Under the pieces are notes generated by a model. The model did not search any database. It saw only the letters and a program-made list of their open reading frames with translations, and had not been told where the DNA came from. A stretch of DNA of 64,000 bases, from the NCBI GenBank assembly GCA_028095005.1, contig CM051461.1, forward strand, positions 44,690,812 to 44,754,811, read 5' to 3'. Shown here piece after piece: positions 45,885-58,014 of the stretch; position 1 is the stretch's first letter, and each line of letters starts with the position of its first letter. A program made the position numbers and the translations under genes. The DNA is from Rhynchospora pubera (taxonomy: Eukaryota > Streptophyta > Magnoliopsida > Poales > Cyperaceae).

Positions 45885-48537
45885 GGGATGTTTTGAATGG
45901 TGGTGCTATGGTTCTGCATCTAGGGTTTCAAACACTCTGTAAGTTTGGTTTTTGTCTATTGAACTTGTGGTATCTGAATATGAATTAATGATGGTTATGA
46001 ACATCTGTTTGTGTTCGCTAATTAGTATGGATGAGTATGAAAATCTTGATGTTGTTACCTGTTAGCTGTTTAATAATGTGAGTGGTAGTTTTTTTTTTGA
46101 ATAAAAATAGAGGTCAAGCCCTACCTTTTGATTAATGTGAGTGGTAGTTAATATTTGTGGATGCTATACTAACCCAGTCTAATGCATTTCCCTTGTTAAT
46201 TACTTGTGTTATTGTTTTTTGAAAAGCAAACTAATTTTTGAATAATTGTTTGGTGAGTGGTGAAGTTGTTAGCACTTTAGTCCATCTCCATCCCTTGTTA
46301 CAAGTATGAAGAAAATAACTTAATTAGGATATGAGGAATCTAACAAGGTCTGTAAGAATGTCTTGTTATGTTTCATTTAGGTATAATGCTGTAAGTCACT
46401 TCCTCAAGAGCTTAGGTTTTGAAATTGATATATTTTTCCTTTTGAATTATATTTTCTATATTTATAATCTCATGTTAGTAAATCAAATTTGTTGAATTCA
46501 ACATGTTTTGAAGGGATGAAAAATCTATAGTAGTTCACCTTACTGAATCAATTCGAGTTATTTCTCTATTATGACTCTAGCTAGAGTTACTAATTTAGAT
46601 TCCATACGAGTAGATATAAATTAAATGCTAATTAATCTAAATATCTAATAGATAGAATTTGATAGGAATTGTAAAAAATATGTTGAATACAATTTGATAA
46701 GATCTAGACTCTATCTTTCAGGACAATTTACTCACGAAAGTTGCTTGTGTTGTCAAAGACTGATATAATGCATTATCCTTCCATGTTTTGTTTGGTCAAT
46801 AAGAATTTGAGATTTTGAGTTGATGCCATTGCTAGTTGATGCATCTTAAGATTCTTTATTTGTAGTTTTTTTTAATTCTTAATTACTATCAGTTATTTCT
46901 TTTATCAACATTGAAAAGTTTAGACTCTGTTGGTCAGAAGAAATTTACTAAACATGGTTTTATCATTTAAGAAGTAGCCATCCTTCCGGTGCATATTCCT
47001 GATAAATTATTTTGTCTAGAATTACACTTTTATGTTGCGATATATTATATAATGAAGCACTTCAGACTTGTTGGTCGGACTTGTTTAAATACCTCTACAG
47101 AGAAAAACAGGAATAAAGGATCTCAAGTAGAAAAAGTTAATTACTTGCCTATCGGGAACTTCTATTGGCAACAATTACTTCATGAATCTAAAAAGAAAAC
47201 ATTATTTTTACTTCTACAATATTTCTTTGACAAAATTACCTTTGAGATGAATTACGAAAATCTAATGTTCAATCACTAGACCAGCGTATATGAGGATAAT
47301 TTAGTTATTGGGACATGAAAATATGTTATGAGGATAATTTTGTTATTTGGACATGAAAATATGTTATGAGGATAATTTTGTTATTTGGACATGAAAATAT
47401 GTTCCAGGAAGTAAAATTGTCAATAGCAATTCCGTTCTGTACTTGCGCTTTCTCAATATCTGAAGAGAGATTTGCAGACGAATGTTTTACGCTATACTTA
47501 CTTTTTTTGGAAATTACGTTTTCTATTTGAATAAATTAAAATTTTGCTTCATTTCTTTTAAATTATTATGGTGATGATTGTTATTAATATTGAATGTTAG
47601 TAACGGACTAACGGCAACAATAGCAATAATACATTTGGAGTAAAAATAGTATTAAGAATGTCATTAGAATTACTGTTATGTTATTAATTTATTATATTTA
47701 TATTGAATTAAAGAAGATAACTACTACAAAACAAAATGAATGAATGTTTATAATAAGGATTAATTTTTTTTCTTCTATCCACGAGTTAGAAATTTCTTTT
47801 GAACTCTTCTGTACACATTGTCTCTATTTTTTTTTTACAAAATTTTTAGAAGATTCTCTTTTTTTCCTAACTAATGACTAAAAGAAATTGAAGATTATAA
47901 AGTATTTATTAAATATAAATAATAAAAATAAATAAATACGAAGCTTCTCTCTCGGTTGTCAATAACTTCTAATGCAAGAAACTTTCTGCATTCTCTGAAC
48001 AAGCGTAGCATCGTACTGTCCCATCTGTCACCTTTTTAGGCGCGCTGATCCGCTGAACTCTATAAGGCATAGCCGCATAGGTTTTGTCTCCACTCTGGTC
48101 AAACTTTGAATTTCGGCCTTTTTAACTAATAATTAAAGGGGAGAATCCCTGTTATCTTATACTATTGCCAAAAATTTGTTGTCAAAAGTATTATCGTGCT
48201 CTAATAAGAGAAAAATAACCAGTCTTATATGAATCATATACTACAAAAGCATGTATATTCCTACGCACTGTATAAATTGTGTAAGATAGCGGTTCCCCCG
48301 TTACAACATTTTGCTAACTCACCCCAGCTAGTTGTACCCAGGAAAAGAAATTTACGAACATGAATAAATATCTTTTTTATTACAGCATTTACCCAACTGA
48401 GAAATCTGATAGAAACTGTTAACTTCCTCTCAAACTCAAGCATCTAATACGTGTTAACAAATGATATAAGAGTAGGGGATTCGAATTTGATAAGTTTATA
48501 TATATAATATATCTGGAAAATATCTTCAATATTTCTA
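45885..48537. other. 3' flank of H and gene-free region
   Basis: To about 46300 the sequence matches the 3' flanks of A, E and F (GTGTTATTGTTTTTTGAAAAG...). Beyond that the array homology ends. The 96-codon frame at 46989-47279 has no recognisable domain. The only other feature is the 38-bp repeat at 47291. Confidence 0.5.
47291..47404. repeat. Three tandem copies of a 38-bp unit
   Basis: TGAGGATAATTTTGTTATTT followed by GGACATGAAAATATGTTA, three times, with the first copy slightly diverged. No spacers. Confidence 0.85.
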
Positions 48538-48946
48538 ATTGCCACAACTTCATATTTTATCAATATTTATAATTTTAAAAATTCAAATGCTGAATCCAAA
48601 CAGTTGATCTTGTTCAATTTAACGACCGATGTGTTTTTATATAAGTTTTATAAAATTTAAAGTTGGTTTGATAATCAATCAAGTGATCAAATGATGAACG
48701 TATTAGAATTAATCTATCATAATTAACTAGATTAGTTAATTTATTTACTACTTGATCGAGTATTAAACTGATTCTAAATTTTATAAAACTTATATAGAAA
48801 TACATCACTCGTTAAAGAATAAGATCAACGGTTTGGATTTAGCGTTTGAATTTTAAATATTATAAATATTGATAAAATATGAAATTGTGGCAACTTGTGA
48901 CACTAAAAATTGGTGGCAACGAAGCGCTGCTCATCTGAAAAATATG
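48538..48946. mobile_element. AT-rich MITE with long inverted repeats, about 409 bp
   Basis: Inverted arms of roughly 125 bp (ATTGCCACAACTTCATATTT at the left against AAATATGAAATTGTGGCAAC at the right) surround a short centre. A 13-bp repeat TTCAATATTTCTA lies on each side (48525-48537 and 48947-48959). Relatives are at 10738-10939 (partial) and 55384-55779. Confidence 0.65.
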
Positions 48947-48959
48947 TTCAATATTTCTA

Positions 48960-51788
48960 GCAAGATCTACGACCCATATAAAGAAATTCGAATCCAATGT
49001 ATAGTTGCTGAGATCCTTAAGCCTTAGAAACTGCATTTCCTGCTTTAAAATTGGAGTTCACGTTGATGGCATTATGTTAAAAAAAAAAAAAAAATCTTCT
49101 CTTCTTACATATCTAAGAAAATATTTCTATTTCTTATAGGTATTATTTAAATGATTCACTGACGGACAGTCAAATCAAATATTTTTCTTGTTTTCAGAAA
49201 TAATATATATAATAGCAAGTCCAAGGTTTACACATTTCCATTGTAAGAAATTATTATAGATATACCTTACACTATACTATCAAAAAGTAAAATTATAAGA
49301 AGGCTAGAAAAAAAAACTTCTATAAACCGAAAATTACAAATATGCTTGCGTTGAAGACTTCAGACTTGTTAATTTTCCTTGTGATCTTAACTAGCAAGGT
49401 TGATGCAAGACAGCATATAAACGATATATACCTGGCATCAGTGGTCACTAAACTAAACAGATCGTACAATATAATAAATTGGAATAGATGTACAAATTCC
49501 AATCTTGCATAGCCACCTAGCCTTAAAAAAAATAGTGGCGAATTTAGAGTTTGTTTAAGCCCGGACACAATAATAAAATAAAAAATTAAATATTGAAAAA
49601 GTATAATAAATAATAAAGTTTAACATAAAAGGTCATTTTGATCCACTTAATTGTATTATTACAAAATAATTTTTTCATAATGCTAACTTTTTTTTGTCCG
49701 TCTTTGTATTGAACATGACCAAAAGTACAAAAGGTAAATTATTTTAAAGTTTATATTATAATAAATATATCATTGAATTTAACTCTATCAATCAAACAAT
49801 AGAAATTAAAGGATGATTAATTGAATCATTGTGTTTGCAACTATATAAATTGACTCATCGAATTAACAGACTGAATTTAAACCTTTGTATATCAGTATAC
49901 GAATTAGCTGAATTAATTAAATGCTCATCGAATTAACAGACTGAATTTAAGCCTTCAAGTCTCACGCCTAAGTACCAGGTTAAACAACTTCTCATTTATC
50001 GTTTCTGCCACAGGCCCACATATATCCCCTTTGAAATTTGCACTGCCATGTTGGTTATTCAAGGCTTCTGACAAAGGATCCTCGTCGCCAGCTTTGTGAC
50101 ATATTAATCATGGTTTAGCCATTGAAAGAGAACGTTGGATATATTGCAGTCCCAAAAAGGAAAATAAATAGTGTTGAATGACAGTTCATTATAAATGGAT
50201 ATTGGACTAATCATACTCAGTAACAAAATTTTGTTCTGGGACTCGCAATGTGCTACAATTTTTATATATACCACTAAATAGATTTTTAACCTGGGACATA
50301 CAATGTCCTCAACAAGGTCCTGTTTAGCTCTATCAACAATTTTTACTATTTGGTAAAAAAGTGTAAAATAAAAGATCAGATCAGAGCAAGTGCAATGGAA
50401 TCTGCAAAGGGGGTACACAATCATAGCAAGTGCTATTGACCAGTACAACTAGGTAACTGTACCAATATATATCTATATAATGTAGAATTATACTAATTGA
50501 AGCAGATTATGATGGGCATCAGGATAGCATATGTACCATTATATCAACCTGACAAGAACTGCTCGAAAAAATTTCTTAGAAGTTCTTGAAGGTTTTCCTT
50601 TAGTGGCGCAAGAGTCGGATGGGCCCATGCAATCCTCTTTTGTGGACCCCTTTGAACTTTGTGCACTTCCAATGACATGCCTCCAGGCCCACAAGGCCAC
50701 AAGCACGGTAGGATTTATGCAGTGTTTTTGATCCATCCTGATGGAAAATAAGGAGAACATTTAAAGAGCCCTAGGTTCTGTATCGTTATGTGTTAGGTAA
50801 AGGTGAACATTAACAAAGAAAAACCAAGCTAGCCTTACATAGTAGTACCATTTTGCTTCACAGGTTTATTGATCATTGATCAGTAAGCATTACGTTCCCA
50901 GAAATATATCAGCCATAAACCAATTATAAATAGGTAGGGGTGATTGGTGATTGGCTTCAATGCAAGATTGTTTTTATCTCGTTTTTTTTTTTTTGGAAAA
51001 AGGGCCACTGGGCCCGTTTCGAATTGAGATGACAAATGTTTACATGTTTTATTTCTCTAGTTGGTTTGTTCCTTTTGCCACTCTTTTTCCCATATCAGAA
51101 ACAAAACAGATTTGAATTGACAAATCTGAGCTAACCACATCAAAGGATTCATCATCATGTATTAAGTGAAAACAGCTAATGTTTTTGTATTAGAAAATAC
51201 CCTCTTTTATCACATTAAGTATTTTGCCTTCTTTTCTAAGAGAAATACCATAAAAATGCGAGAAAATGTGCCACTATGGTCCAAGCTTCTTTGAACAACA
51301 GCCATTCACTTTCGGGATTCTTCTTCGATAATTGAAATCAATGAATCGACAGATGAACTTAGTTCTCCATCCTGAAAACATTTATTGGGGTAAGCAATTG
51401 CACAGAAGTAGTTGCTACAGAGAAAAAAAGCACTATATTTCAATTAGGACATGCTTTAGGAATTTCAGAAAAATGCAGATGCTTTCAATTTCAATAATGA
51501 AAGGAATATCTGAATTGCGACTCAGGTATTAACAGTCTTGTTGGGCATAAGTGAAAGAAAAGGCACCTTGTGCAAACTCATCACAACTGCTAGGTGCCTT
51601 TATTCAAACTACCACAAAATTGAAGTTTTATCTTGAAGAAAGAAAAATCAAGACCTGGGATCCTTTTTTACAAGATCTGGCAACTAATTTTGGGTCCCTG
51701 CCAAGAAAGATGTAATGAAAGATTTCCAAAAGTAGAAGTTTATCCTGCTTTATAAAACCACAGTCCTCATCAACATGCTGAGTCAGCA
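48960..51788. other. Gene-free region before the kinase pseudogene
   Basis: I see no gene that I can support. A block of about 85 bp at 50935-51020 (AGGGGTGATTGGTGATTGGC, ending in GGGCCACTGGGCCCGTTTC) is repeated at 51996-52091. A 114-codon minus-strand frame (50448-50104) contains a GT-AG-bounded stretch reading KIVDRAKQDLVEDIVCP that could be a gene remnant, but I cannot name it. Confidence 0.4.
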
Positions 51789-52059
51789 CTAAAATGTATC
51801 GTCAAGTTGAAGCAATTGGGCGGCTGAGCCACGGGCCTTTTGTTGTGATGTTATCTCTCTTATAGCCAGAAGGTTACGGAACAGAGTAATAACCAACTGG
51901 ACCAGCTTCCAGTCTTCTGTGAATGCATCGCTGCATAGATATGACCAAAACAAGGTAACTAAGAGACATGTTCTTTTGTCAAATTAAGTTTCTTGCTAGG
52001 GGTGATTGATGATTGGCTTCAATGCAAGATTGTTATTATCTCGGTTTTATAATTTTTTT

Positions 52060-52530
52060 TTTTTGGAAAAAGGGCCACTGGGCCCGTTTCTATTGCATAG
52101 AAAGTAGTTAATCACACAATCCAAAGAAAATACAAAACAATGCAGCAGCCTAAACTCAAAATATTGCCCCCTACAGCAGATTTGCAACACATCAGCTTCT
52201 CAAAATAACAAAACCCATACCCACTTATAACACAAGCGAAAAAACATTTATCATCCACCAAACACTTATCTCAGTTTCTTTAGGAATAGTAGATACACCT
52301 CACTTTGGCCATACATAATTGTGCTCATCCTGACAGGTAGATGTTGATACAGAACCATAGAGAAGTAAGAGGTGAATTAAGTAGTCATTGGACCCTTAGT
52401 TCATGAAGCAAAATCAAGGCTGATTCCTTCCGCCACATAAACCTCATTACATCACACGGTAACGACAGATGCATATCAACACCAATAAATCAGACCAAGA
52501 TTTGTAGGACAGGCAAGTGTAAAAATGAGC
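52060..52530 (-). mobile_element. 5'-truncated LINE 3' end (tentative)
   Basis: On the minus strand near 52440-52375 the reading RFMWRKESALILLHELR resembles the extreme C-terminus of plant LINE ORF2 proteins (the LINE here ends RALILIHAM). Non-coding sequence and a T run (52052-52064 on the plus strand, i.e. an A tail) follow. It sits in an intron of the kinase pseudogene. Boundaries are approximate. Confidence 0.45.
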
Positions 52531-54899
52531 ATTCACCTTTCCAAATGATCCAAAGGATCTTCAAGAAGAGGTTAACAACAGCTATGACTTTAAATTGCTT
52601 GAAATGACATCTGGCCACAAATAATTCAAATATAAATCCTAAAAGTATTTTAAGACTTTACAATTATATTTCCAAAATTTATTAATCAATTTATATATAT
52701 AGTAGACAAATACAATGTGTAACATGCAGTATTCACTTCAGCCTAATATTTAATACAGTCACATCCTTCATTGGCCTTCAGCAGTAAGATATTAGCAGTA
52801 AGGATGTTCCACTTCTCAATGGAAATAGATACACTAGTCATTCCATACCTGGATGATTCCTGGCTATTTATGCTCTCAGATAATTTCGAGTCATTGCATT
52901 CTCTATTTTTCCAGGCTATGACTAGTCTTTCTCGAGCATAACCTTTTCTTAGTAGAGCTGCTCTTGCCTGAAAATAATTAAAAAAACATTATATTGTGTA
53001 GATAATTCCTTGACATGGATATGGATTCTTACAACATATAAGTTTACACACTGCACCTAACTTTAAGTCATTCTGTGAAGCAAATAACATCACCTGATTA
53101 CTGGACTTTTGATACATCTTTTCAGTCCTTTTCTTCAACAATACAATTGACTATGGTCAGTGCTAATTATCAATGCTCAATTACTTGCGTTTTTTCAGCG
53201 CCCAAATGGAGTCTGCTGCATCAAAAGATGGCCAAAATCAACATAAAAAATGTTTACTCAAAACCAGGCCATAATATTAAAAAAATCGTCAGTGGAAGGT
53301 ACTTGGTTCGTACCATTTAAAACGGTCATCCTTGTAGAAATCTTTTTACATAACAAATCAACACATACTTTTCTGAAACATATATGTCAATACCTCAGCA
53401 AGATAAGTAGCACTATCTTCACGTGGCAAGGCAGATGATGCCTTCTCTTGCATTCCAAATCTTGATCTAGGAACTCTAGGAGACTCTGAATTGCTCGATT
53501 GGGAACGAATGACCATCGTACTAGTACTTGAATCATCACTAGAGGAGAACCTGCTAACAGGCTAATACAGAAAAATAAGTGTGATTATCTGTTATATTAA
53601 GATCAAGTACAAGACTATTTGTTTCCTTTTTCCAGAACTAATTCAAGCTAAATTGAGGTTTCTATTGTAATAACAAATGCTCACCAAGGCACCAACAAGT
53701 CATTTTGGTCAATTCCAGGCAAAATAAAGGGAAAAAGAGAATAAGAATAAGTTACTTCATAGAAGTACAGCCAGGAAAATTTAAATTAGCAGCACCCCTT
53801 GCCAAATTTGCACCGACTAATCATCCAGATGAGCTATTGTAGATAATAATGATACCTTATTCACTTGATTGTTTGAAGCTCCACCAAGTATCTCTCTTGG
53901 AGTATGGAGTACAACTGTCCAACTGTACCTGACCCACGTACCAGCTCATCCTGTCAATGATATCACATAGCTTTGAGTGATATAGGTCTCAGAAACAATG
54001 ATTTGTCTGGCAACCCAATAAGGTTACTGTGCACACCTAATAATGTTAGTACTGAAACACTTGCAGCAGTAGTGAAACATGTAACACTTCTATCGTTTAT
54101 TATCAAATGGCTACAAGACCTGGTTCCAGTAGAAGACTTATCAGACACCCCACTACATGTTACCTAAAAACACTAGTTGCTGTCTAAGATTATTCAAACC
54201 AAACCATGTATAGCTCAAAAGCAAAACTAAAAATATCACTTAACCATTGAAAACTTGTAAATCACATAGGACATCATGGAACATTATGCCAACTTATATA
54301 TTATATTATTTACTCTAAAGCTACCTTTTATTACCCATCCCATCTTCATGCACGTCGGGATAGACAGTATAAAAAGGGCATAAATGAGCTGCATCTCTAA
54401 AGAAACAATGGAGGGTGGTACAAAGATTACTTTCTGTGATCCCTAGACAATGGACCAATATTTGTAAAGGTAAATTGTAAGGCATTATGTTTCTTGTCCG
54501 TAATCGTACATCAAAACAAAAACCAAAAACAGGGACCAAGTTAGAAGCATGTACATCTCCTAAAGAGCTGTCATATCCTGCATCATCAGGCTCATTTTGA
54601 GCTCCTTGGTGGGAGAAACATTCCCAGGGACTCTACATGGAATCAAAATGTGGGACTGTCAGAAGCACTCCATAGCCACCTTAATCATCAGTACTGAGAG
54701 AAGAAACCAGACCTTTCTGTCAGCTCTAATACTCCTAAAGAACTCTGAAACAGAAACAGATCAAAGAAAAGAGTTCATTGACTTTTTATAGAGAATTATT
54801 CAGTACCATAATAAAGATTCCAGTGTTCCAGGTTAAGTTACTCTGCTTTTAAATCAGAGCCTCAACTATAATTTGCTTCCAATAAACCGGATTAAGTAA

Positions 54900-55044
54900 A
54901 AGAAAATTCTGCCATGAGAACCAATTTCTAAATCGGGCTTTAATCTCAATCTCACATTTCCAAGAAAGATTAATTTATTAGCATTCATGAGCGGTTACGA
55001 TTAAAGCCTGATTTAAAATTGGTCCTCAAGGTAGAATTTCCCTT
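54900..55044. repeat. Hairpin MITE, about 145 bp
   Basis: Arms of about 46 bp, AGAAAATTCTGCCATGAGAA at the left and the inverted form (TCCTCAAGGTAGAATTTCCC) at the right, plus GGGCTTTAATC / GATTAAAGCC nearer the centre. No coding potential. Confidence 0.6.
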
Positions 55045-55383
55045 AAAATAAATGTTTACCAGGAGAAATAATCCAAATTAGGTAACCATGTTTATGTAGA
55101 ACTTACAATAATGATGAGCTAATTTGTCAAGTGATTAAATCACATCAGCTACAATAAGGGAAAAAACCTATATACAGGCAATATGATGTTTGTAAAACTC
55201 ATTTTATATAGTCCCATTGGCATTGAAAGTTCTAACATTAGACATTTTACAATTAGCTTCATGACTTTATATGTGCTTTTCAAGTCTGATATCTGATAAT
55301 TTTGTAAAATGAATCTAGTGTTCAATGTACTTTGAAGTTAAGGTAAACTGAGTAATCCAATTTGGAAAAGAGAAGAGTCCCAG

Positions 55384-55779
55384 TGCCAACATTTTGGATG
55401 CCCCTGAATGCCAAATCACTATTTAGATACTTTTTAAAATTTTAAAATTCAAACGTCAAATCTAAACCATTGATCTTCTTCAATATAACGACTGATGCAC
55501 ATAGGTTTTATACATTTTGGAGTTCATTTAATACTCCATCAAAGGTTAAAACATGAACATATTAAAATGATTCTATCGTAGATTCGTAGTTAACAGTGTT
55601 TGTATATTTTTCTACCTCTTGATCAATATTATCAAATAAACTCAAAAATTTACAACTTGTATGAAAACACAACCCTCTTTAAATTTAATAAGATCAACAA
55701 TTTGAATTTTGAATTCTAAATTTTGAAAAAATAATAGATAGTGAAATGTTGGCATTTTGGGGCATCCAAAATGTTGGCA
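55384..55779. mobile_element. AT-rich MITE, about 396 bp
   Basis: Begins TGCCAACATTTTGGATGCCC and ends with the inverted form GGGCATCCAAAATGTTGGCA. The inner part (AAATCTAAACCATTGATCTT, TAACGACTGATGCA) is related to the MITE at 48538-48946. It lies in an intron of the kinase pseudogene. Confidence 0.65.
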
Positions 55780-56636
55780 TTGGAACCTTCCACTTGGATA
55801 AATAGGTTGAAATTGACTAGCTAAATGGACAAATCAAGAGAGACCAATTTGCAACAAGGCTTTTCTAAGCTTACTAATTTTGCAACCAACTTTACTACAA
55901 AAGGAGAGGCTAGATAAGTAATAAATGTAGGTACCTGGGCGTAGTATCTTCATCTCGTGGGTCTCTGACAACCTTAAAGGTGCTTGTGCCTGATACTACA
56001 TCCCGTGGATCTCTGACAACCTTAAGAGTGCTTGTGCCTGATATTACATCTTGACGAGGTAAGGTACCTTCAATTGCTTCCTTCACTGGAACTTTAGGTA
56101 GTTCTCTGACATGCACAGAAATACAACATTAGCAAAATAGAAAAGCTATAAAATTCAATTACAAGCAAGGGCTTACAATACAAGTAGGTCATATATACCA
56201 GTTTTATTTGGAAAAAATCAATTTAGTTTTTTATTGTTCTTGCTCATCTGATATTGTTTAATGAGGTTTATCAGTGTTCAAAGGTATCGAACACTACATG
56301 CATCACATAAATTACCCATATGGTAGTGTACTTGAGAAATTTGTCCATCATCAATGAAACCAATGTGAATACTCCTGCGTGCAAGAAAGAGGGTAGAGAG
56401 AGAAAAGGAAATAACCTTATTCTTTGCAGTAAGCTGGGGGACTTTTTCGGGCATTTTTGATGAAATGATACTTAAGAATGTCCTTAGCACTAGGCCTCTG
56501 AAATAAAACAGATAACAATATTACATGGATACTAAGAAAGTCCCATACTATATATTTTCTTTCCAGTCAACTCATTTAATTAGAAGTCAAAAGATATCAC
56601 AACTTGTTATGGTAAATAAGCCAGAATCAGAAATAC

Positions 56637-57197
56637 CATAGGTTTAAATAGCGGCCGTAGCGGCCGCAATAGCGGCGCTATAGCGATGCTATTTGGTACA
56701 CCGCTACAACGCTACAGATTTAGCGGCATGTCCGATAGCGCGCCCTATAGCGGAAAATAGCGGGGTATAGCGGTGAAATAGCGGAAAATAGCGGGTGATA
56801 TAGCGGTATAATGAGGAAATAGCGGTGCAGTTTATAATTTGCTGATATAGCAGTAGTATTTTGGACATAACTTTCGCATACGAACTCCGATTGATATGAT
56901 TCAAAGTTCTATGGAAAGTTTACAAAACTGGCTATAATTTTTATGTTTTGAACATCTTCAAATTCTTAAAATTTAATGATCAAATATGCATAGAAAATAA
57001 ATATAATTTTAATTAGCGTTTATTAGTTGCTTGAAATTATTTTAATTTTTATTTTAGACTAAACTAGACCTTCAAAATATACTTGTGTGTGCAAATCTGC
57101 TATGGTCCGATAGCGGCCGCTAAATACCCGCTATCCGCTATCCGCTATGATATTAGCATGTCTGCTACGAGTCCGCTATCCGCTATTTAAACCTTTG
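56637..57197. mobile_element. hAT-like non-autonomous element, 561 bp, rich in AGCGG repeats
   Basis: The ends CATAGGTTTAAATAGCGG and CCGCTATTTAAACCTTTG are inverted. A perfect 8-bp duplication AGAAATAC flanks it (56629-56636 and 57198-57205), the size typical of hAT transposons. Both subterminal regions are packed with ATAGCGG or its complement, which could be transposase-binding repeats. No transposase is encoded. Confidence 0.8.
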
Positions 57198-57353
57198 AGA
57201 AATACAATTAGTTCAAATCACAGGAAAATTCTAATATTGGCATATTGAATAAAAGGAAAGTATGAAAAAAAAACAACTTTGTTGTACCTCAGCGGGAGTC
57301 TTCTTCAAGCATAAAGAAACAAATTCTTTCAGAGGTTTGGAGAAATGCTGATC

Positions 57354-58014
57354 GAGGTGTCAAACATACGAAGGAAGAATTTTATAATTTATGAGATAAT
57401 GTAACAAAGAGCATCAACTAAATATAATAAATTAAATTCCAATTTACCAAAAATGTTTTGTGAAAACAAATAAGAGGGGAGAGAGAACAGCACCTTCTTT
57501 CTTTTAGACATTAGCCTTGCAGGATTTTCAATCGCTGATCTGATTTTCTCCATTGTCAAGCAAGAGAAGATCAATAGTAGGGTTTCCTTGCAATCAAATG
57601 CTCTAAAGTAAAAAAATAATAATAATAACCGCATCAGAAAAGCAAAGATCTCAAACAAAGAAAAAACAAATAGAAACTCCCTCTTGATTCGTGCAGATGA
57701 AACCTAGTTTTGGGAAGATGGACGATCTGAGGAGCAATCGAATCCAAGGAGCAAGGTGACGTAGAGGTCAATCGAGGCGTTGCTACAGCTGGAATCATCA
57801 CGTGCATCTTCTCCATCATGTGCTCATCTCATACGAAGAGTCTGGTGTAGCACTTCCTAGTGGGCCTGCATCAAAACAGATTGAAAACAAAAAAAATTAT
57901 GCGGCAGAAAAGAGCAGCATGAAAGCTACCAAGGCACGCACACAGAAAAGCAGAAGCAAAAGGAGTGTGGATTTCTCAGCGGAGGCGAACGGGCAGGATC
58001 CAATTCATCGCTCA
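57354..58014. other. Junction region between kinase and TPX2-derived pseudogenes
   Basis: A minus-strand ATG at about 57554 opens a short frame MEKIRSAIENPARLMSKRKK followed by a GT donor, which could be the first exon of something, but no continuation is found. A plus-strand 80-codon frame (57802-58044) is Lys/Arg-rich and unrecognised. Confidence 0.3.

Larger units (their letters stand above)
51789..57353 (-). pseudogene. STE20/MAP4K (germinal-centre-kinase-like) pseudogene, 5'-truncated
   Basis: At least seven exon remnants run down the minus strand: 57353-57288 (HFSKPLKEFVSLCLKK, kinase subdomain XI), 56497-56416 (RPSAKDILKYHFIKNARKSP), 56105-55935 (RELPKVPVKEA, two KVVRDPRD repeats), 53950-53856 (TPREILGGASNNQVNK), 53561-53394 (Ser-rich), 52967-52849 (ARAALLRKGYARERLV) and 51930-51789 (ending LLQLDDTF). 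Splice phases fit for most joins. Lesions: a frameshift in the second exon (CCCCCAGCTTACTG), an 8-bp duplication ACAGTTGG/ACAGTTGT in the fourth, and no kinase domain N-terminal to subdomain XI. The parent family phosphorylates MAP kinase-cascade or cell-polarity targets in the cytoplasm; this copy cannot. Naming of the subfamily is tentative. Confidence 0.65.

Noticed and set aside
46989..47279. 96-codon plus-strand frame
   Set aside because: No recognisable domain, no splice or promoter context, in AT-rich intergenic DNA.
50104..50448. 114-codon minus-strand frame
   Set aside because: A small part looks exon-like (KIVDRAKQDLVEDIVCP) but the rest is low-complexity hydrophobic sequence and I cannot identify a family.
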